Assembly (NCBI GenBank): GCA_026706595.1
Contig: JAPOYL010000021.1
Location: 1-64,000, forward strand
Reading direction: 5' to 3'
From: Gammaproteobacteria bacterium
Lineage (GTDB): Bacteria > Pseudomonadota > Gammaproteobacteria > UBA4575
Length of the DNA: 64,000 nt
A model generated the notes under the pieces. It was given only the letters and a program-made list of their open reading frames with translations. It was not told the origin of the DNA and ran no database searches. Position numbers and translations under genes: made by a program. Below, piece by piece: positions 1 through 8,518 of the stretch (position 1 is the first letter of the stretch; every line of letters starts with the position of its first letter).

Positions 1-439
1 GTTCCAGTTGCCCCGGACCCCATCCCGCATACCCCAGGGCGACAATCGCATTCCTGGGCCCGGTGCCCCGGCCGATATCCACAAGGATGTCTTCTGATGT
101 GGTCAGTTTCAGGTCGTCGTCAATCGTGTAGGTGGACGTCCACTTGCGGTCTGAATCGTGCAGCACGAATCCCCGGTTGGCGTGTACCGGGCCGCCCGCA
201 TACACCGGGTTGTGTACGGATGCCGTGTCCTGGTCATTCGCATCCACGTCATCGTCATCGGCATCCACGTCCAGGTAGCGGATCAGTTCATCGACACACA
301 GGGTGATCGGCTGGTTCACGACGATGCCCATGGCACCGTGCTCGTTGTGTTCACAAATCAGGGTTACCGTGCGTGAAAAATTCGGATCATGCAGGGCGGG
401 CATCGCCACGAGCAGTTGTTTGGTAAGGCTCTCTGACAT
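1..439 (-). CDS. yqgE: YqgE/AlgH family protein (DUF179), 3' part cut by window edge
   Basis: This reading frame is absent from the ORF track because it runs off the left edge; I translated it by hand from the ATG at 439. The protein begins MSESLTKQLLVAMPALHDP and carries the family signatures CEHNEHGAMGIVVN and YAGGPV, then ALGYAGWGPGQLE at the edge. About 146 residues are present of roughly 187 usual. The biochemical role of the family is not settled. Its place directly downstream of gshB matches the E. coli order gshB-yqgE. An acidic stretch (DVDADDDDVDANDQD) makes the segment before the GGP motif about six residues longer than in E. coli. Confidence 0.93.
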   Translation of the reverse strand, partial: MSESLTKQLLVAMPALHDPNFSRTVTLICEHNEHGAMGIVVNQPITLCVDELIRYLDVDADDDDVDANDQDTASVHNPVYAGGPVHANRGFVLHDSDRKWTSTYTIDDDLKLTTSEDILVDIGRGTGPRNAIVALGYAGWGPGQLE

Positions 440-575
440 GTTTGACCGGGCATGCTACGGGATGTTTTCAAAACATCCAAACACGGATGCCTACCAATAT
501 ACCGCAGTTGCCACCCATTTTTCAGAAAATGATGGAGAATGGAAGACCCTCACATCATTTGATGACCCGTCCCGC

Positions 576-1541
576 TCAGTCGGTGCCTGGCGTCTGGTCG
601 AGCCTTTTCTCGATCGTGTCGAACAGGGTCGCGGCAATATTGAGGCCGCACATCTTGTCCAGTTCGCGGATGCCCGTCGGGCTGGTCACGTTGATTTCCG
701 TCAGGTAATCGCCGATCACGTCGATGCCGACAAAGTCAAGCTGCCTGGCCTGCAATTCCGGCTTGATCTGCTCGCAGATCCATCGATCCCGTTCGCTCAG
801 GGCAGCGGCTTTCGGAGTGCCGCCCTTGGCCAGGTTGGCGCGCAGTTCGCCTTCGGCGGGAATCCGGACCAAGGCATGCGGCACGGGTTCCCCGCCAATC
901 AGCAGAATCCGTTTGTCCCCCTCCCGGTACTCGGCGATCAGTTTCTGCGCCATCACCGTGCGTGTGCCGTGCTGGGTTGCGGTTTCCAGGATGACACCGC
1001 GGTTCGGGTCATCGTGTCGCATGCGAAAGACCAGGTCGCCTGCCATGCCATCCAGTGGTTTGACCACGGCTTCCTGGTGTGTATCGACGAACCGCTCGAG
1101 CGCCTGCCGGTTGCGGCTGACCACATAGGGCACGGTGCATTCGGCAAAGCAGGTGGCGAACAGTTTTTCATTGGTATTGCGCAAGCTTGCGGGATGATTG
1201 ATCACCCGCACCCCGCCTTGCTGTACCCATTCCAGCAAAAAGGTCGTGTAGATGTACTCCATGTCGAACGGCGGATCCTTGCGCATCAGGATCACGTCAA
1301 GTTCACACAGGTCCTGGACGGTGCTCGCCTCAAGCCGGGCCCAGTCGCCAGGATCGTCCTGCACCGTGATGCGTGCGGTGCGGCCCATCACCGCGCCATC
1401 CTGCAGGAAAATGTCAGACGGCTGCAGGTAGTGGGTGAGCCAGCCCCTGCGCTGTGCCTCGAGCAGCATGGCGAACGTGCTGTCCTTGCGAACGGCGATG
1501 TTCTCCACAGGGTCCATGACTACGGCTAGTTTTATGCTCAT
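576..1541 (-). CDS. gshB: Glutathione synthetase
   Basis: GshB joins gamma-glutamylcysteine to glycine using ATP, the second step of cytosolic glutathione synthesis. The product is 321 residues (E. coli 316). It starts MSIKLAVVMDPVENI and contains the ATP-grasp segments VVKPLDGMAGDLVF and NVTSPTGIREL. The tracked ORF begins 15 residues upstream, but the family N-terminus aligns with the ATG at 1541, so I chose that start; no strong ribosome binding site is visible. It lies between rsmE and yqgE on the same strand, the standard gammaproteobacterial order. gshA is not in the window. Confidence 0.96.
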   Translation of the reverse strand: MSIKLAVVMDPVENIAVRKDSTFAMLLEAQRRGWLTHYLQPSDIFLQDGAVMGRTARITVQDDPGDWARLEASTVQDLCELDVILMRKDPPFDMEYIYTTFLLEWVQQGGVRVINHPASLRNTNEKLFATCFAECTVPYVVSRNRQALERFVDTHQEAVVKPLDGMAGDLVFRMRHDDPNRGVILETATQHGTRTVMAQKLIAEYREGDKRILLIGGEPVPHALVRIPAEGELRANLAKGGTPKAAALSERDRWICEQIKPELQARQLDFVGIDVIGDYLTEINVTSPTGIRELDKMCGLNIAATLFDTIEKRLDQTPGTD

Positions 1542-1631
1542 CGAAAGGCGTTGCCCCGTTGGTACAGGCTGTCTACAGGATAGCATCCCGGATGCAGGTA
1601 CAGGCCCGATTGTGCAGGAGCACGGGCTCGG

Positions 1632-2381
1632 CTAGCCATTGTCATGTGCGGATAAATCTCCCCACAGCAACTGCGCGCTGACGAGTGCGGTCAATGCAGC
1701 CGTTTCGGTGCGCAATATCCGTGGACCGAGGCTCACCGCCTCGAACCCCTTGGCGATGACCTGCTCTTTCTCGGTGCCGGTGAGACCGCCTTCCGGCCCG
1801 ATCGCCAGCCAGACTTTTTCCACCGGGTTTCGGGCAAAGTTCGCCAGCCTGTCGCCTGCGCCCATGTCGAGAACGAATCCCCGCGCAGCTTTGCTGAGCG
1901 AGTGCAGGCTGCCCAGGTCCTCGGCTTCGTGCAGGACGGGAAGCACTGCACGTCCGCACTGCTCGCAGGCGCTGATGATGATGTTCTGCCAGTGTTGCCG
2001 CCGCTTAGCCCGGACCTGGTCCGAGAACCGGGTCACGGTCCGTTCGGTGATGACCGGATGGATTTCACTCACGCCGGCCTCGACCGTCTTCTGGATGGCA
2101 AAGTCCATGTGCGTGCCTTTCGATACCCCGAGCACCAGGTGGGTTTCCAGATTGGATTCTTCCCTGGCAGGGATCCGTTCGGTGATCCGCACGGTCATGG
2201 CTTTCTTGTGCAGGGTTACCGGCTGGCCGGGATAGTCGTAGCCGTCCCCGTTGAACAGTACCAGCGGGGAATGCTTGTGGATGCGAAGCACGTGGGTTGC
2301 ACGATGCCGGGTGCTGTCATCCAGGCGGACTTCGTCGCGTACCGTCAGCCTCTGGGGGGTGTACAGACGGATGGCCTGCAT
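1632..2381 (-). CDS. rsmE: 16S rRNA (uracil-1498-N3)-methyltransferase RsmE
   Basis: RsmE methylates N3 of U1498 in 16S rRNA with S-adenosylmethionine. The 249-residue protein has the N-terminal PUA-like region and a C-terminal SPOUT (trefoil-knot) domain, seen as EQCGR, AIGPEGGLT and LGPRILRTETA, which form the SAM-binding knot. Length is normal (E. coli 243). It sits just upstream of gshB and downstream of ahcY, all on the minus strand with short gaps, so the metK-ahcY-rsmE-gshB-yqgE genes may share transcripts. Confidence 0.96.
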   Translation of the reverse strand: MQAIRLYTPQRLTVRDEVRLDDSTRHRATHVLRIHKHSPLVLFNGDGYDYPGQPVTLHKKAMTVRITERIPAREESNLETHLVLGVSKGTHMDFAIQKTVEAGVSEIHPVITERTVTRFSDQVRAKRRQHWQNIIISACEQCGRAVLPVLHEAEDLGSLHSLSKAARGFVLDMGAGDRLANFARNPVEKVWLAIGPEGGLTGTEKEQVIAKGFEAVSLGPRILRTETAALTALVSAQLLWGDLSAHDNG

Positions 2382-2408
2382 GGTGCCGAAGGCAGGTGAG
2401 TGCCGGGT

Positions 2409-3722
2409 TCAGTAGCGGTAGTAGTCAGGCTTGTAGGGCCCGTTCGGGTCTACCCCGATGTATCCCGCCTGCTCCGGGGTCAGCCGGGTCAATTTCGCAC
2501 CGATCTTGTCCAGGTGCAGCCGTGCGACTTCCTCGTCCAGCGTCTTCGGCAGCACGTACACCTTGTTTTCGTAGCGCTCCGGATACTTCCACAATTCAAG
2601 CTGTGCAAGTACCTGGTTGGTGAAGGAGTTCGACATCACGAAACTCGGATGGCCGGTGGCGCAGCCCAGGTTCACCAGGCGGCCTTCTGCCAGGAGGATG
2701 ATGCGCTTGCCATCCGGAAAGCGCACATGATCCACCTGCGGCTTGATGTTTTCCCACGGATACTGCTTGAGGCTTGCGACATCGATTTCATTGTCGAAGT
2801 GCCCGATGTTGCAAACAATGGCCTGGTCCTTCATGGCGCACATATGGTCGTGGCCGATGACATGGTAGTTGCCGGTCGCGGTGACAAAGATGTCCGTGCT
2901 CGAGACCACGTCCTCCAGGGTGACCACGCGAAACCCCGCCATGGCGGCCTGCAATGCGCAAATGGGATCGATTTCCGTAATCAGGACGTTCGCGCCGAGG
3001 CTGCGCAGGGACTGCGCACAGCCCTTGCCGACATCGCCGAAACCGAAGACGACCGCGGTTTTGGCCGCAATCATGACATCGGTTGCACGCTTGATTCCGT
3101 CGACCAGCGATTCGCGGCAGCCGTACAGGTTGTCGAACTTGGACTTGGTCACGGAATCGTTCACATTGAATGCCGGGACTTTCAGCTCACTCCTTTTTTC
3201 CATTTCCATCAGGCGGTGCACCCCGGTGGTGGTCTCTTCGGACAGCCCCTTTACGTGGTCCAGCAGCTCGGGGAAATTTTCATGCATGATCTTGGTCAGG
3301 TCGCCGCCGTCGTCGAGCAGCATGTTCGGATGCCAGCCGCCGGGCCCGTGGATGGTCTGTTCGATGCACCATGTGTAGTCCTCCTCCGTTTCACCCTTCC
3401 AGGCAAACACGGGGACCCCGCTGGCTGCCATGGCCGCAGCGGCATGATCCTGGGTGGAAAATATGTTGCAGGAGGACCAGCGTACCTGTGCGCCCAATGC
3501 CGTCAGGGTTTCAATCAGCACGGCGGTCTGCACCGTCATGTGCAGGCAGCCCGCGATGCGTGCACCCGCCAGCGGCTTCTCATTGCCGTACTTTTGACGC
3601 AGGGCCATCAGGCCGGGCATTTCGGTTTCGGCAATGGCGATCTCCTTGCGCCCCCAGTCGGCCAGGGCGAGGTCCGCCACCTTGAAATCCGCTACCTCTT
3701 TCTGCACAGATTGAATACTCAT
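2409..3722 (-). CDS. ahcY: Adenosylhomocysteinase (S-adenosylhomocysteine hydrolase)
   Basis: AhcY splits S-adenosylhomocysteine into adenosine and homocysteine, clearing the inhibitor made by SAM-dependent methylation. The 437-residue protein contains the substrate region [12 protein letters not shown], the NAD-binding motif GFGDVGKG and the C-terminal [11 protein letters not shown] signature that reaches into the neighbouring subunit. The 33-bp gap to metK indicates co-transcription, coupling SAM synthesis to product recycling. There is no room for an SAH riboswitch between the two genes. Confidence 0.98.
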   Translation of the reverse strand: MSIQSVQKEVADFKVADLALADWGRKEIAIAETEMPGLMALRQKYGNEKPLAGARIAGCLHMTVQTAVLIETLTALGAQVRWSSCNIFSTQDHAAAAMAASGVPVFAWKGETEEDYTWCIEQTIHGPGGWHPNMLLDDGGDLTKIMHENFPELLDHVKGLSEETTTGVHRLMEMEKRSELKVPAFNVNDSVTKSKFDNLYGCRESLVDGIKRATDVMIAAKTAVVFGFGDVGKGCAQSLRSLGANVLITEIDPICALQAAMAGFRVVTLEDVVSSTDIFVTATGNYHVIGHDHMCAMKDQAIVCNIGHFDNEIDVASLKQYPWENIKPQVDHVRFPDGKRIILLAEGRLVNLGCATGHPSFVMSNSFTNQVLAQLELWKYPERYENKVYVLPKTLDEEVARLHLDKIGAKLTRLTPEQAGYIGVDPNGPYKPDYYRY

Positions 3723-3755
3723 AATCCTGTCGTGTGATTCAGCCAGTTCGTGGCA

Positions 3756-4928
3756 TTATACCACCGCACCCGATTCGGCCCGTTCCTTCAGCTCATCCAC
3801 CCGGTCCGTGCGTTCCCAGCGAAAACTGTCCTCGTTGCGGCCAAAATGTCCGTAGCTGGCCGTGGCCTGGTAGATCGGGTGAAGCAGGTCCAGCATGGAC
3901 AGGATCCCATAAGGAGACAGGTCAAACATGTCCCGCACGATCGCCTCGATCCTGTCGTCGGTCACGCTCCCCGTACCGAAGGTATCGATCGAGATGGAGG
4001 TCGGCTGTGCCAGGCCGATGGCGTACGAGATCTGGATTTCGCAGCGTTCCGCCAGCCCCGCGGCAACCACGTTCTTGGCGACATAACGCCCTGCGTATGC
4101 TGCCGAGCGATCGACCTTGGAGGGATCCTTGCCCGAGAAGGCGCCGCCGCCATGGCGCGCCATGCCCCCGTAGGTATCGACGATGATCTTGCGTCCGGTC
4201 AGCCCGCAGTCGCCGACCGGGCCTCCGGTCTCGAACCGGCCGGTGGGATTGATGTGGATCTTGGTGTCCGCCGTCAGCCACTTTTCCGGCAGGACCGGCC
4301 GTATGATCAGTTCACGGACCGCTTCGTGCAGGTCTTCCTGGCGGACTTCCGGGTCATGCTGGGTGGAAAGCACCACCGCATCGATGCGGCTCGGAGTGCC
4401 GTCCTCGTAGACGAAGGTGACCTGGCTTTTGGCATCCGGGCGCAACCAGGACAGCTTGCCTGCCCGCCGGATTGCGGACTGCTGCTGTACCAGGCGGTGT
4501 GCGTAGGTGATCGGTGCCGGCATGAGCACATCGGTTTCATTGCAGGCATAGCCGAACATCATGCCCTGATCGCCCGCGCCCTGGTCCTCCTTGCTTTCGC
4601 GGTCGACCCCGCGTGCAATGTCGGGCGACTGCTTGCCCAGCGCATTGATGACGGCACAGGTATGTCCGTCGAAACCGATCCGGGAGTGGTCATACCCGAT
4701 CCCGTTGACCGTGTGCCGGACCACGGACTCGAGGTCCGTGTGGGCCGTGGTCGTGACCTCTCCTGCGAGCACCACCATGCCGGTTTTGACAAGCGTCTCG
4801 CAGGCGACGCGTGCCCCGGGATCCTGTTCAAGCAAGGCATCGAGCACCGCATCGGAGATCTGGTCGGCCATCTTGTCCGGATGTCCCTCGGAAACGGACT
4901 CGGAGGTGAAAACGCGTGTTGCAGGCAT
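3756..4928 (-). CDS. metK: S-adenosylmethionine synthetase
   Basis: MetK makes S-adenosylmethionine from methionine and ATP in the cytosol. The 390-residue protein shows [15 protein letters not shown] at the N-terminus, the ATP motif [12 protein letters not shown] and the P-loop-like [14 protein letters not shown] near residue 260. The start ATG at 4928 follows an AGAGG ribosome site. It heads the metK-ahcY pair and is divergent from the peroxiredoxin-like gene at 5032. A near-palindrome lies in its leader (separate entry). Confidence 0.98.
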   Translation of the reverse strand: MPATRVFTSESVSEGHPDKMADQISDAVLDALLEQDPGARVACETLVKTGMVVLAGEVTTTAHTDLESVVRHTVNGIGYDHSRIGFDGHTCAVINALGKQSPDIARGVDRESKEDQGAGDQGMMFGYACNETDVLMPAPITYAHRLVQQQSAIRRAGKLSWLRPDAKSQVTFVYEDGTPSRIDAVVLSTQHDPEVRQEDLHEAVRELIIRPVLPEKWLTADTKIHINPTGRFETGGPVGDCGLTGRKIIVDTYGGMARHGGGAFSGKDPSKVDRSAAYAGRYVAKNVVAAGLAERCEIQISYAIGLAQPTSISIDTFGTGSVTDDRIEAIVRDMFDLSPYGILSMLDLLHPIYQATASYGHFGRNEDSFRWERTDRVDELKERAESGAVV

Positions 4929-4950
4929 GAGCCTCTTTGGGTCTGGTATG

Positions 4951-4971
4951 GCCTGTCAACGGTTAACAGGC
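4951..4971. promoter_or_regulatory. 21-bp imperfect palindrome in the metK leader
   Basis: GCCTGT and ACAGGC flank a 9-bp core that itself contains AAC-G-GTT, so the whole element pairs except for one C/A mismatch. It lies 23 bp upstream of the metK ATG, downstream of a possible -10 box. It could be an operator or an RNA hairpin controlling metK. The spacing CTGT-N9-ACAG differs by one base from a LexA box (N8), so I do not call it LexA. Confidence 0.4.
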
Positions 4972-4986
4972 GTCTTGAATCGCGCT

Positions 4987-4992
4987 ATTCTA
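4987..4992 (-). promoter_or_regulatory. Possible -10 box for metK
   Basis: TAGAAT on the minus strand matches a sigma-70 -10 element at five of six bases. The hexamer 17 bp upstream (TTTTTA) is a poor -35, so the assignment is tentative. If used, transcription would start just before the palindrome at 4951-4971. Confidence 0.3.
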
Positions 4993-5031
4993 CGCAATTC
5001 GAGCACAATTAAAAAATGCATTCCTGATTCA

Positions 5032-5589
5032 ATGGCACGCACACCTTCCAACATGATGCCGTTGGGCACCCCGGCGCCGGATTTTTGCCTGCCGGATACG
5101 GTTTCCGGAAAGGAAGTGCGCCTGTCGGACGTGCGCGGCGAGGTGGCGACCGTCGTCATGTTCATATGCAACCACTGCCCCTTCGTGAAGCATATCCAGG
5201 ACGAGCTGGCGCGCCTTGGCCAGGAGTACCCCGCCCAGGGCGTCTCCTTGGTGGCCATCAGTTCCAACGATGCCGACCAGTATCCCGAGGATTCACCGGA
5301 AAACATGAAGGCCCTGGCGGTGTCCCTCGGATACTCCTTTCCCTACCTGTACGACGAGAGCCAGCAGGTGGCCAAGTCGTACGATGCGGCCTGCACGCCC
5401 GATATCTTTGTTTTCGACGAGGCCCTGGAATGCGCATACCGGGGGCAACTGGACGGCTCGCGGCCCGGCAATGGCATCCCGGTGACCGGCGAGGACCTGC
5501 GATCTGCCCTCGACGCCCTGCTGGCCGGCCAGATTGTTGACCCCGTGCAGAAACCCAGTGTGGGGTGCAACATCAAGTGGAAGGCATGA
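5032..5589 (+). CDS. Peroxiredoxin-like thioredoxin-fold protein
   Basis: This cytosolic-looking 185-residue protein belongs to the AhpC/TSA-related thioredoxin-fold group that carries CNHCPFVKH. The two cysteines sit at the active-site position near residue 45, followed by the thioredoxin-fold proline region AACTPDIFVFD. The physiological substrate of this subfamily is not established; thiol-disulfide or peroxide chemistry is inferred. I chose the ATG at 5032 because the conserved domain begins shortly after it; an ATG at 5053 is possible. The tracked ORF extends far upstream through metK and that extension is spurious. It is divergent from metK. Confidence 0.85.
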   Translation: MARTPSNMMPLGTPAPDFCLPDTVSGKEVRLSDVRGEVATVVMFICNHCPFVKHIQDELARLGQEYPAQGVSLVAISSNDADQYPEDSPENMKALAVSLGYSFPYLYDESQQVAKSYDAACTPDIFVFDEALECAYRGQLDGSRPGNGIPVTGEDLRSALDALLAGQIVDPVQKPSVGCNIKWKA

Positions 5590-5704
5590 CGTCTTGCCGG
5601 GGATGAACCGAGAGGGAGCGTCCGCTGGCTGAAGCAGACCGGTTGACGTGGCCGGTCATGCGGATCAGGAATTTCTGCATCGCACCCGTGGTGCGATATG
5701 CTGC

Positions 5705-7282
5705 ATGGTAATGGCAACTGTTTCAGAAAGACTGACAGCGCACCGGTGGCATTGTGCCCCAGGGGTGCTGTTTGTGGCCATCGCCGGATTTCTCATGGCC
5801 GCGTGTTCACAAAAATTGATGCCGCCGACCGAGGAGTCGGCGCAGCACTTGCCCGAAAAATTCACCGGCGAAGCCGCGGGTGAGGCCTACGCGCCACTGC
5901 AGTGGTGGAAAACATTCAACGACCCGGGGCTGGACCGGGTCGTCGAGGCCGTACTCACATCGAACCTCGACCTGGCAGAAGCCGTGGCGCGGGTTGAGCA
6001 GGCCCGGGCCCGGGCGGGCATTGCAAATGCCGCCAGGTACCCTGCGCTGCAGCCATCTGCGTCCGGCGAGGACACGGATACACCCACCAATGCGGGCGTG
6101 GGGGAGCAGATTGAAGAGATCGGGTTGAGCCCGGAACTCAAGCAGGAGTTCGGCATTTCCGTACCGGACCGCCTGGCGGTGACCACGTACTCCCTGAATG
6201 CAAACTTCTCCTACGAGGCCGACTTCTGGGGCCGCAACCGCAATGATGCACGGGCGGCGCGTGCCCAGCACCTGGCTTCGGAGTGGGATTACCGGGCCGC
6301 GCGGATCGGGGTGGTTGCAGAAACCGTGCGCACGTACATCGAGATCGCCTGGTTGCGCCGTCAACTTAAGCTGTCAGACGAGATCGTGGGGATCCTGCAG
6401 GAGCGCGAGAAGCTCACTACGGCCCGCTATCAGCGTGGCCTCAACACGGCGCGTGAACTCTATACCGCACGGCTGCAACTGTGGAACTCGCAAGCTGAAC
6501 TGCCAGCCGTCCGGGGGCGCCTGGCCGATGCAGAAGGGCGCCTGTGGACCTTGCTGGGCGGGTACCGGGCGGACCTGGCCGGCATGTTGCCTGATGCCCT
6601 GTCGCCCTCTGCAACATTCGATCGCATTCCAGTGGGCATCCCGGCCGACCTCCTCACTCAGCGTCCCGATGTGGGCGCGGCCCAGCAGCGAATGCAGGCG
6701 GCCCGCTATGCCGTCGGGGCCCGGCGCGCCGAGCTGCTGCCGTCGCTGTCCTTGTCCGGCACCATCGGGCTGCAGGGCTCGGACACCCGCGAGTGGCTGG
6801 ATGCGGCCCAGTGGTTCAAGAACCTGAGCCTGAATCTGGTCGGGCCGGTATTCCAGGGCAAGCGGCTGCGTCACAATGTGACCCTCGCGGAGACCCGCCT
6901 GAAAGAGGCGGTTTTTGCGTACAGGCACTCGGTGGTCACCGCGGTCAACGAGGTCGAGGCCGTGCTGACCCGGCTTGAGACCAGCCAGCAGCGCCATGCC
7001 CTGCTGAGCTCGTCCGTCGAGGAAGCCCGGGCGGAGGCGGCCTTTCAGGAACGCCGCTACGGGTCCGGAGTCGGCGACTACGATGCCTTTCTGGCAGCCT
7101 CGGAAACGCTCACCAGCATGAAATCCTCGCTGGCGGCAGCAGAACGCGATCTGGGGTACATGCGCCTCGCGCTGCATCGCGCGCTGGGAGGCGTGTGGAC
7201 GGCGGCCGATCCCGAAGCGGCACGAATCGACGATTCTCCACAGGTTGCGGACCTTCGGGCCGCATCCCCAGCCACGGAGTGA
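5705..7282 (+). CDS. RND efflux outer membrane lipoprotein (NodT/OprM family)
   Basis: This is the outer membrane channel of a tripartite efflux system. The 525-residue product has an N-terminal export signal ending in the lipobox LMAAC, so it should be lipidated on that cysteine. Two TolC-type repeats follow, each with the long helices typical of the family (for example VARVEQARARAGIANAARYPAL and ADLLTQRPDVGAAQQRM). The tracked ORF starts at 5648; I prefer the ATG at 5705, with 5711 also possible. The adaptor gene follows after 6 bp, so the three genes form one operon. Substrates cannot be read from sequence. Confidence 0.9.
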   Translation: MVMATVSERLTAHRWHCAPGVLFVAIAGFLMAACSQKLMPPTEESAQHLPEKFTGEAAGEAYAPLQWWKTFNDPGLDRVVEAVLTSNLDLAEAVARVEQARARAGIANAARYPALQPSASGEDTDTPTNAGVGEQIEEIGLSPELKQEFGISVPDRLAVTTYSLNANFSYEADFWGRNRNDARAARAQHLASEWDYRAARIGVVAETVRTYIEIAWLRRQLKLSDEIVGILQEREKLTTARYQRGLNTARELYTARLQLWNSQAELPAVRGRLADAEGRLWTLLGGYRADLAGMLPDALSPSATFDRIPVGIPADLLTQRPDVGAAQQRMQAARYAVGARRAELLPSLSLSGTIGLQGSDTREWLDAAQWFKNLSLNLVGPVFQGKRLRHNVTLAETRLKEAVFAYRHSVVTAVNEVEAVLTRLETSQQRHALLSSSVEEARAEAAFQERRYGSGVGDYDAFLAASETLTSMKSSLAAAERDLGYMRLALHRALGGVWTAADPEAARIDDSPQVADLRAASPATE

Positions 7283-7288
7283 ACCGGC

Positions 7289-8518
7289 ATGAATAGACTG
7301 AAGGACAGACTGAAAAGCTACCTGGTTGCCGCTGGGGTCCTGGCGGGTGCGGTAGTGCTGGCATCCATCCTGGTTTCACTGGCTCCAGAGCCGGAACGCG
7401 TTGAGCAACCGCCTCAAATTCCGTTCGTGCAGTCCGCCCAGGTGGTTACCGGGGTTGGAGCCATCCCCGTGTACGGTGCGGGAACCGTGCGGCCCAGCGC
7501 GGAAATTGACATCACCTCGCAAGTCAGTGGCCGGGTCGACTGGATGAATCCGAGTTTCCACAGCGGTGGGCGGATCAAGGCGGGCGATACGATCTTCCGC
7601 ATCGAACAGGAGGACTACCAGTATCGCCTGCGCGAGGCCATGGCCGATCTCGAGGACCGGAAAGTGGCCCTGCTCGAGGCCCGGGAGTTGGCGGCCGTCG
7701 CCCGTACCGAATTCGAGCAGTTCTCCGGGCGCCAACGGGAGTCCGGGTCCACGGTCACCCAGGCAAGTCCCCTGGTGTTGCGAGAACCCCAGCTGAAGGC
7801 CGCCCAGGCCGCGCTGAAACGCGAGGAGGCCAAGGTCGCCGAAGCCAAGCTTGCGTTGGCCCGAACCAGTGTGAAGGCACCCTTTGACGGCTATGTGCGC
7901 GAGGAATCCGTGGACATCGGCCAGTTTCTGACCGTGGGCCAGGTCGTCGGGCGGCTGTTCGCCGCCGATGCGGTCGAGGTGGTTCTGCCCCTGTCCGATG
8001 CCAACACCGCGCTGATCCCCGGACTGTGGGAGCTTCAGGCGGGGGATGCCAAGCAACGGGTGAATGCGCGCGTCATCGCGAGATATGCAGATGCCCACTA
8101 CGCCTGGGACGGCTATGTGGACCGCGCCGAGGCATCACTCGACAAGCAGACACGCACCATCGACGTGATTGTGCGTGTCCCCGAGCCCTTTTCTGCAGGC
8201 ACCCAGGTCGGCTCGCAAGACCACATCCGCCAGGCCCCGCCGCTTCTGGTGGGCAAGTTCGTGGAGGTCGAAATCGAGGGACTTACGCCGGAGAGCTATT
8301 TCCGCATCCCGCGTTCGGCCCTGCAGCCGGGGAACGAGGTCTGGGTCATCGGCGATGAGCAAAGGGTCGGTATTGTCCCGCTACAGGTCCTGCAGCGCGG
8401 CAATGACGAGATCTTCGTGACCGGCGCCCTTGAAAAGGGACAGGCCGTTGTCACGGGTGGCATTCAGTTTGCCACCGAAGGCATGAGGGTACGCAGTCTG
8501 GACACGGGACAACAATGA
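7289..8518 (+). CDS. RND efflux periplasmic adaptor (membrane fusion protein)
   Basis: This 409-residue adaptor bridges the inner membrane pump and the outer membrane channel. It has an N-terminal membrane anchor (about residues 11-30), two half-lipoyl motifs (EIDITSQVSGRVDWMNP and VKAPFDGYVREESVDIGQF) around a helical hairpin at about residues 110-190, then beta-barrel and membrane-proximal domains. Its stop overlaps the pump start by 4 bp (ATGA), implying translational coupling. Family membership is clear; the substrate is unknown. Confidence 0.93.
   Translation: MNRLKDRLKSYLVAAGVLAGAVVLASILVSLAPEPERVEQPPQIPFVQSAQVVTGVGAIPVYGAGTVRPSAEIDITSQVSGRVDWMNPSFHSGGRIKAGDTIFRIEQEDYQYRLREAMADLEDRKVALLEARELAAVARTEFEQFSGRQRESGSTVTQASPLVLREPQLKAAQAALKREEAKVAEAKLALARTSVKAPFDGYVREESVDIGQFLTVGQVVGRLFAADAVEVVLPLSDANTALIPGLWELQAGDAKQRVNARVIARYADAHYAWDGYVDRAEASLDKQTRTIDVIVRVPEPFSAGTQVGSQDHIRQAPPLLVGKFVEVEIEGLTPESYFRIPRSALQPGNEVWVIGDEQRVGIVPLQVLQRGNDEIFVTGALEKGQAVVTGGIQFATEGMRVRSLDTGQQ

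Noticed and set aside
303-1529. 408-residue plus-strand ORF over gshB
   Set aside because: It is the antisense shadow of gshB in GC-rich DNA and has no recognisable motif.
2400-3737. 445-residue plus-strand ORF over ahcY
   Set aside because: It mirrors ahcY almost exactly on the other strand; ahcY motifs are unmistakable.
4951-4971. LexA box before metK
   Set aside because: The CTGT and ACAG arms are 9 bp apart; gammaproteobacterial LexA sites need 8.
3750-5012. 420-residue plus-strand ORF over metK
   Set aside because: It is the antisense shadow of metK.
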